Below, piece by piece: positions 59,386 to 64,000 of a DNA stretch of 64,000 bases. The notes beneath the pieces were generated by a model. The model made no database searches and was not told the origin of the DNA. It saw only the letters and a program-made list of their open reading frames with translations. The DNA lies in the NCBI GenBank assembly GCA_019916065.1, contig CM034239.1, positions 48,187,812 through 48,251,811 on the forward strand. Direction: 5' to 3'. This DNA is from Vitellaria paradoxa. Its lineage: Eukaryota > Streptophyta > Magnoliopsida > Ericales > Sapotaceae. The translations under genes and the position numbers were made by a program. Numbering within the stretch: the stretch's first letter is position 1; the number at the start of each line of letters is the position of its first letter.

Positions 59386-61024
59386 ATGATGATATGATGC
59401 TCTTATGGTTTGGTTGATTGTGAAATTAAGTGAGATGGTAAAGGAAAAAAAAAGTGAATTTTGTTCAAGCCTTAATAGGAAACATAATTTAAGTGGAGTG
59501 TGTGATAACTTTGTGCATTTTTGGACTATCATGGTGGAAAGTTTATGTGCTTAGGAGTGGATTTTATTTGATATTGGTTACTTGAGCATCTTTGGACTAG
59601 GTAGAGACTTACACCCTTTTATGGTGAGCTTTTGAGCCTTATATTCTTTTCTTGAGGGGTTGCACATGCTTACATTTCTTTTGTTCTTCACCTTGGATTT
59701 CATTGCATCGATTGCATCACAAACACTTACATGAGTATCTATGTGGCACATTATGAGTTGTTGCAAGCTTCGAAAATGATGCTAGGCTTTCTTTGTCATT
59801 TTGAGCCTTTTTGTCATTTCTTGGTTATGAATTACCCTAAGAACCAACTTGAAGCCTTTTCAATAAAGTGTGTGATATATATATATATTTTTCTTGGTTT
59901 CCCCCTCATATATACCCCTAACCTTATTTACACACTTTAAGCCTTACCTTCATATGTCTTGGGTTGTAAAAGTGCCTTAATGTCAATGGTGTGAATGGAG
60001 AATGAAAACTTGTCGGGTGGAGAATCTAATTGATGTTTTGTTTATTTAAAAAAAAAATAGAAAAAAAAAGAGAAAAGAAAGAAAAAAAAAAAGAGATAAG
60101 AAAAATTTATCATTTCTTTTGTTTAATAAATTGTGGGACTTATACATTAGTTGCAACTTTTGCAATTGTCCCAAGGGTATTATTTAGTGTGAATAAACTT
60201 CTTGTTGGGCTCATTGTTGGGGTTTGGAAAGGAAGTGGGTAGTTTGGGAGTTGTGTGCACTTGAACATCTTTTCTCCCAAGATATGTGTTTTGATTTCCA
60301 TCCTCCATTGTTAACCACTACCCCTAGCCAAGTTACAACCAAACTAAAGACCTAGTGGATTCTAAGTAAGCAACTCTTATATGGTGTATGTAGTGATCTT
60401 GTGTAGGTGATTCTTATTTATGTGATGTGATTCTTACATATGCATTGAAACATGGTTAGGAGCTGTCCACTTTGAGTTTCATTGTAGTTCATTCACATAT
60501 TATGGAGTTATGTGCAACTAGGATAGCATTTTATGCTAATAGGAACGTGTGAACCTTCTATGAGTGAATTTCTTTCTATGAGTGGAATCCTGTGAGCCTT
60601 TGAAGTTAAAACTTAGTTCCATTTATGCTCTTGAGACCTTGTTAAATAAATGAAACAATTTTTCACACATGCTTCTTCTACTTTAATAGTCCATGCATTT
60701 ATGCTTAACACTTGGAAATTACACATGATATGTAGGTTTTGTAACTTATTGAGCTTGAGCTTAATTCATTTTTGATCTTGATCACTTTTTAACACATTAA
60801 GACCATGCCATAGAATTTTGTGGGTAGATTCACTGTAAACCCTCACGAGACCTTACTCGTCCACTAGGGTGAACTTAGGGGTTTAAAGGGCTCGCTACAC
60901 GTAGCTAAGTGTAGCCGTGTTTCCAATGAAAAGAGAAATAGGATAGTAGTTGCATCTCATTTTAATAAAGAAAATCATGCATTTCATTTTAATTAAGGTC
61001 ATTGCTAAGGGACTAGCAATGTTC
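59386..61024 (+). other. Long 3' untranslated region of the main element
   Basis: About 1.6 kb without supported genes. It contains an A-rich low-complexity stretch (60050-60105) and (AT)n (59877-59888). Long stretches match, inverted, the regions 30996-32800 and 63400-64000, including CTCGTCCACTAGGG (60856-60869) and ACTAGCAATG near the end. Confidence 0.65.
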
Positions 61025-61037
61025 AAGTTGGGGGGTG
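61025..61037 (+). other. Polypurine tract of the main element
   Basis: AAGTTGGGGGGTG immediately before the LTR start TGATTACAC, the place where plus-strand DNA synthesis is primed. The same tract is found inverted at 63387-63399 next to another LTR. Confidence 0.85.
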
Positions 61038-61431
61038 TGATTACACTTGAAAAGTGTAATTACAAACTCCCTAACTCAACACTTATTCATGCATTTAAAT
61101 AATTAAAGTTGAAGTTTTAGTGTTATCATATTACTTATACTTTTATTGTTTTATTTGTAGGGAAAAGGGCAAGGATGTTGAAGTTTATAGCTATGGACAG
61201 GACCCAGAAGATGAAGAAAAAGTCATGCTTGAAACCTTGCCTTGGATGAGCAAGACTGGCCTAAAGACCATTTATGAAGAAGGAAAAGAAGCAATAAAAA
61301 AGATACTTGGGGGTTGGGACCGTCCATTCTAATAGTCGGGACCACAGTAAGCTGAACATGAGAAAATACCATTCTGTGGTCCCGACCCCCTCTTTAAACG
61401 GTCGGGACCCCCATGTATCTAGTAACCCGAG
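61038..61431 (+). repeat. 3' LTR of the main element, first 394 bp only
   Basis: Matches 47248-47640 with roughly 20 substitutions. It is interrupted after CCCGAG, where an inverted LTR begins. The remainder should lie beyond the right edge of the window. Confidence 0.88.
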
Positions 61432-63386
61432 TGACCGCTCGTAAATAGTGCAGTGCTAATTAACCCCTAAGTGCAAGGGTGTGCGGTGTAGTTTTAAAAC
61501 TCAGTAAGTCCGAGGTCGAATCCACAGGGAAGCCTATGTGTTTCAGTTTCTAAGTTCAAATATGAATTGTAGGATTGAATTAGAATTAAAGTTGTAATTA
61601 ACTTAAATTGGATTTGATAGAGTTGAAATTTGAGAAATTAAACTAAAAACAAAGTAATTACTAATTAAAGAATGTTTCAACTTAAATAAAATTCGAACTA
61701 ATTTAAATAACTCAGCAAATTAAAATTACTAAACTTGAATTTAAAGAATAACCTAATCTAAGAAGCAAGAGTAATTCAATAATCATGTAATTGAACTGAA
61801 ATACTTACTAAATTAAAATTCTTAAATAAGACAAGAAGATAAATTCAATTGGAGAGATTCTAATCAGAAATTTTGAAATAATTATCCACTTTTAAAATTA
61901 AACTTAACCTAATCAAATTGCAAACAGGATTTATAAGAAATTTAAAACAGTGATTTTATCAAATTGAAATTCTAATAGAAAAGGGTTCTTGATTCAACCT
62001 TCACAATTCCAAGTAATCTGTTATTTCACCAAGGGATGATTTTAAATACAATCCATAGTTCACGTCAAAGGATCTATGGATTGGGAAAGATTTTCAATAC
62101 ATTCCAAAATTCCTCGATACACAGTTTTAAATTCACGTTTCATTATGGAAAATAAAACTGGAAAGATTTTATGATAAAAATACTCGAGTTCAAATCTAGA
62201 TTAAAATTGTTTAAAAATTATCAAGAAAATTATAATCAAGGTGTTTATCAGTGATTACAGAGAATATGAACAAACACTCTTGTTTTCAAAGGTTTTCCAA
62301 ACAAAAATCAAATTTGAAAATAGTAGATCACTTCACATAGGCTTTTGAAACCCATGTGAAGGATCTACGTACATCCCTCAGTTCATAACAAATTACCCTT
62401 CATTGATTCAGTGAATCAAGAACAAAGGTTTTTACCCTAGCATGCTTTGAAACAACTTAACAAGCTTAGATGAAGACATAACTGTTAAAGCTTCAAAAAC
62501 GTAATTAAAACAGTCCTAATGAATGTAAAACCTACCTACGAACATTCAATTAATAATAATGAACCAAAACGAAATACTAGATTAATTAAAGTTAAACCTT
62601 AAGATCAAAACGTACAGCATTCGTATCAAACTCTAAACGAAACCCTAATATTTTAAAGCATCCAAAGATTAAACAAACTAATGGCATTAATCATAAAAAT
62701 CATCCACGAACATTCAAAAACTAATAAAGAGCAAGAATGAAATATTAACTTACTTGAAAACGAACTTTGAAATAAGAACTTGAGTAGCAATCGCAATGAC
62801 AATCGTCTTAAAAACTTGGAGTACGTAGAGAAACATTCACGAATAATTAAAAATCTTCAAACTCTTCAAATAAATAAATAACTAAAACTAAACTTAAACC
62901 TAAGAGAAGTAGGAGAAGAGGAAGAAAAACAAAAATGCAGCCCCCTCATTCGGCTACACAATGTCATATATATAAGCAAACACAAAACCCTAATCATTCA
63001 AAACGCGGAGCAACAATTCCGTATCAGGGGGTCCGGACCACAGTGTATGTTTTATTCAATCGGCTGGAAGGCAAGCTTCTGTGGTCTGGACCATCAAGCA
63101 AGGGGGTCCGGACCACCAAGTGCAGTTTCTCCATCCTTTGATCTTTCAACTTCAGCCGAGCTTTGGGAGGCTTGAGGCAACCTTGATACACTTGATTGCT
63201 TCGTTCCCTTTTTCATCTAGATCATTAAAATCACTATCATCTTCAAGAATTATACCCTTTTCCCTGCAATTAGAAAGAATAGGATATAAGCAATAAAATA
63301 ATGATAACTTGAAGAAATAACATGCTTAAAAGTGTGAATAATGATGCAAATGACTAGTTTGTAATTACACTTTCCAAGTGTAATCA
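61432..63386 (-). mobile_element. 3' LTR of a younger Athila-like element in reverse orientation
   Basis: 1955 bp; on the minus strand it starts TGATTACACTTGGAAAG (63386) and ends GAGCGGTCA (61432). It adjoins a polypurine tract (63387-63399), so it is a 3' LTR and the element continues to the right. It inserted into the 3' LTR of the main element; CCGAG at 61427-61431 is the expected left target duplication. It contains GGTCCGGACC palindromes (63028-63118), a minus-strand TATA-like TATATATATGACA (about 62965) and the U5 hairpin (61500-61514). Confidence 0.85.
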
Positions 63387-64000
63387 CACCCCCCAACTTA
63401 AGTCATGCTAGTCCCTAGCAATGCAGTTTATTGAAAAGTAAAGCAACTATAGTCCTATCTCTCTTTTCGTTGGAGACACGGCTACACTTAGCTACGTGCA
63501 GCAAGCCCTTTAAACCCCTAGGTTCCCCCTAGTGGACGAGTAAGGTCTCGTGAAGGTTTGCAGTGAATCTACCCACAAAATTCAATAAACTAGTTCAATG
63601 TATAGTAAAAGTCTTTCAAACAATTTCTGGTTCAATCTCAATAAAGAATTAGTCACTACACCCAAAAATTGCATAAAACCTCCCAATGCATGTTAAACTT
63701 ACCTAATTCTCAACCCATTAATTCAAATGTATCAATTCATATCATTCATTCAAAATAGTCATCAAATATACTCTAAGATTGTGGCCTTGACTTCAATTCT
63801 CACCAAGATGCCCACTCACAAATAAAATCACTCGAACAAGGTTACTCTCATGGTTCATGCAAGAATGCAATGTCAAATAAGTGCAATGAACCCAATTCAC
63901 GAAGTGACTGAAAGAATTAAGATATGGAGTGTTGCATAGCTTCATGAATGGAATGTATTAATGCATTACAAGAGAACTATTATCAACCACATGAAATAGA
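63387..64000 (-). mobile_element. 3' internal region of the inverted Athila-like element
   Basis: Starts with the inverted polypurine tract CACCCCCCAACTT, then non-coding sequence like the 3' untranslated regions at 60800-61024 and 30984-31300 (shared CCCCTAGTGGACGAGTAAG). The element runs off the window; its genes, if any, are not visible. Confidence 0.75.

Larger units (their letters stand above)
47248..61431 (+). mobile_element. Athila-like Ty3/gypsy retrotransposon, 3' LTR cut by a younger insertion
   Basis: Layout: 5' LTR 47248-48799, primer site 48806-48822, gag from 49065, protease, RT (split by a solo LTR), RNase H, integrase to about 56274, env-like frames 57272-59239, long 3' region, polypurine tract 61025-61037, 3' LTR 61038-61431. 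Pol order RT-RNase H-integrase marks Ty3/gypsy. The tRNA-Asp-type primer site, missing chromodomain and extra 3' frames suggest the Athila lineage. The LTRs differ at roughly 20 of 390 shared positions, and many stops are present, so it is old and immobile. GCCAT at 47243-47247 is the expected left target duplication; the right copy is outside the window. Confidence 0.85.

Noticed and set aside
29190..64000. Plant host genes, tRNAs or organelle DNA in the right half
   Set aside because: None was recognised by eye; every longer coding-like stretch belongs to a retrotransposon.

Overview
The window is a chimeric scaffold of two unrelated DNAs joined by a run of exactly 100 N (29090-29189). Positions 1-29089 are chromosomal DNA of an enterobacterium of the Enterobacter/Escherichia type. 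Positions 29190-64000 are AT-rich plant (angiosperm) DNA made almost entirely of nested LTR retrotransposons. The bacterial side stops in the middle of rpoB, at about residue 681 of a ~1342-residue protein, so the junction is an assembly or scaffolding artefact (contaminating or endophytic bacterium) and not a natural transfer.

Bacterial half. The order follows the E. coli 90-91 min region: metA (partial) with its met boxes; an rRNA operon on the minus strand (16S, tRNA-Glu, 23S, 5S) with tandem P1/P2 promoters and a boxA leader; purH-purD behind a PurR operator; yjaH, hupA, yjaG, nfi, hemE and nudC on the minus strand; rsd; a TPP riboswitch driving thiCEFSGH; then a convergent rpoC-rpoB. The genes serve methionine, purine, thiamine and haem synthesis and transcription. 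Two departures from E. coli stand out. The zraPSR genes are missing between purD and yjaH. A membrane diguanylate cyclase plus lactose/cellobiose-type PTS IIB and IIA domains sit between thiH and rpoC. Several conserved genes (metA, thiF, thiG, rpoB, and probably the PTS pair) carry single-base indels typical of unpolished long-read sequence.

Plant half. No host gene was recognised. The main element is an Athila-like Ty3/gypsy retrotransposon on the plus strand (47248-61431): 5' LTR, tRNA-Asp-type primer site, gag, protease, RT, RNase H, integrase, a long env-like 3' region, polypurine tract and a cut-off 3' LTR. It carries a solo LTR inside its RT gene. Its 3' LTR is broken by another element in reverse orientation that runs off the window. 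To the left lie an older minus-strand Athila-like element (30529-42855) that has received a Tekay-like solo LTR and a gag-only copia element, an inverted gypsy fragment, a further solo LTR and a second Tekay-like LTR into which the main element jumped. Intact 5-bp target duplications fix the boundaries of three solo LTRs, and a 4-of-5 match supports the copia insertion.

The structures most worth a second look are in the LTRs: a hairpin near the LTR 3' end with a compensatory base change, GC-rich palindromic arrays just upstream of the putative TATA boxes in several LTR families, and a copy of one such LTR module placed inside the main element just before its env-like reading frames.
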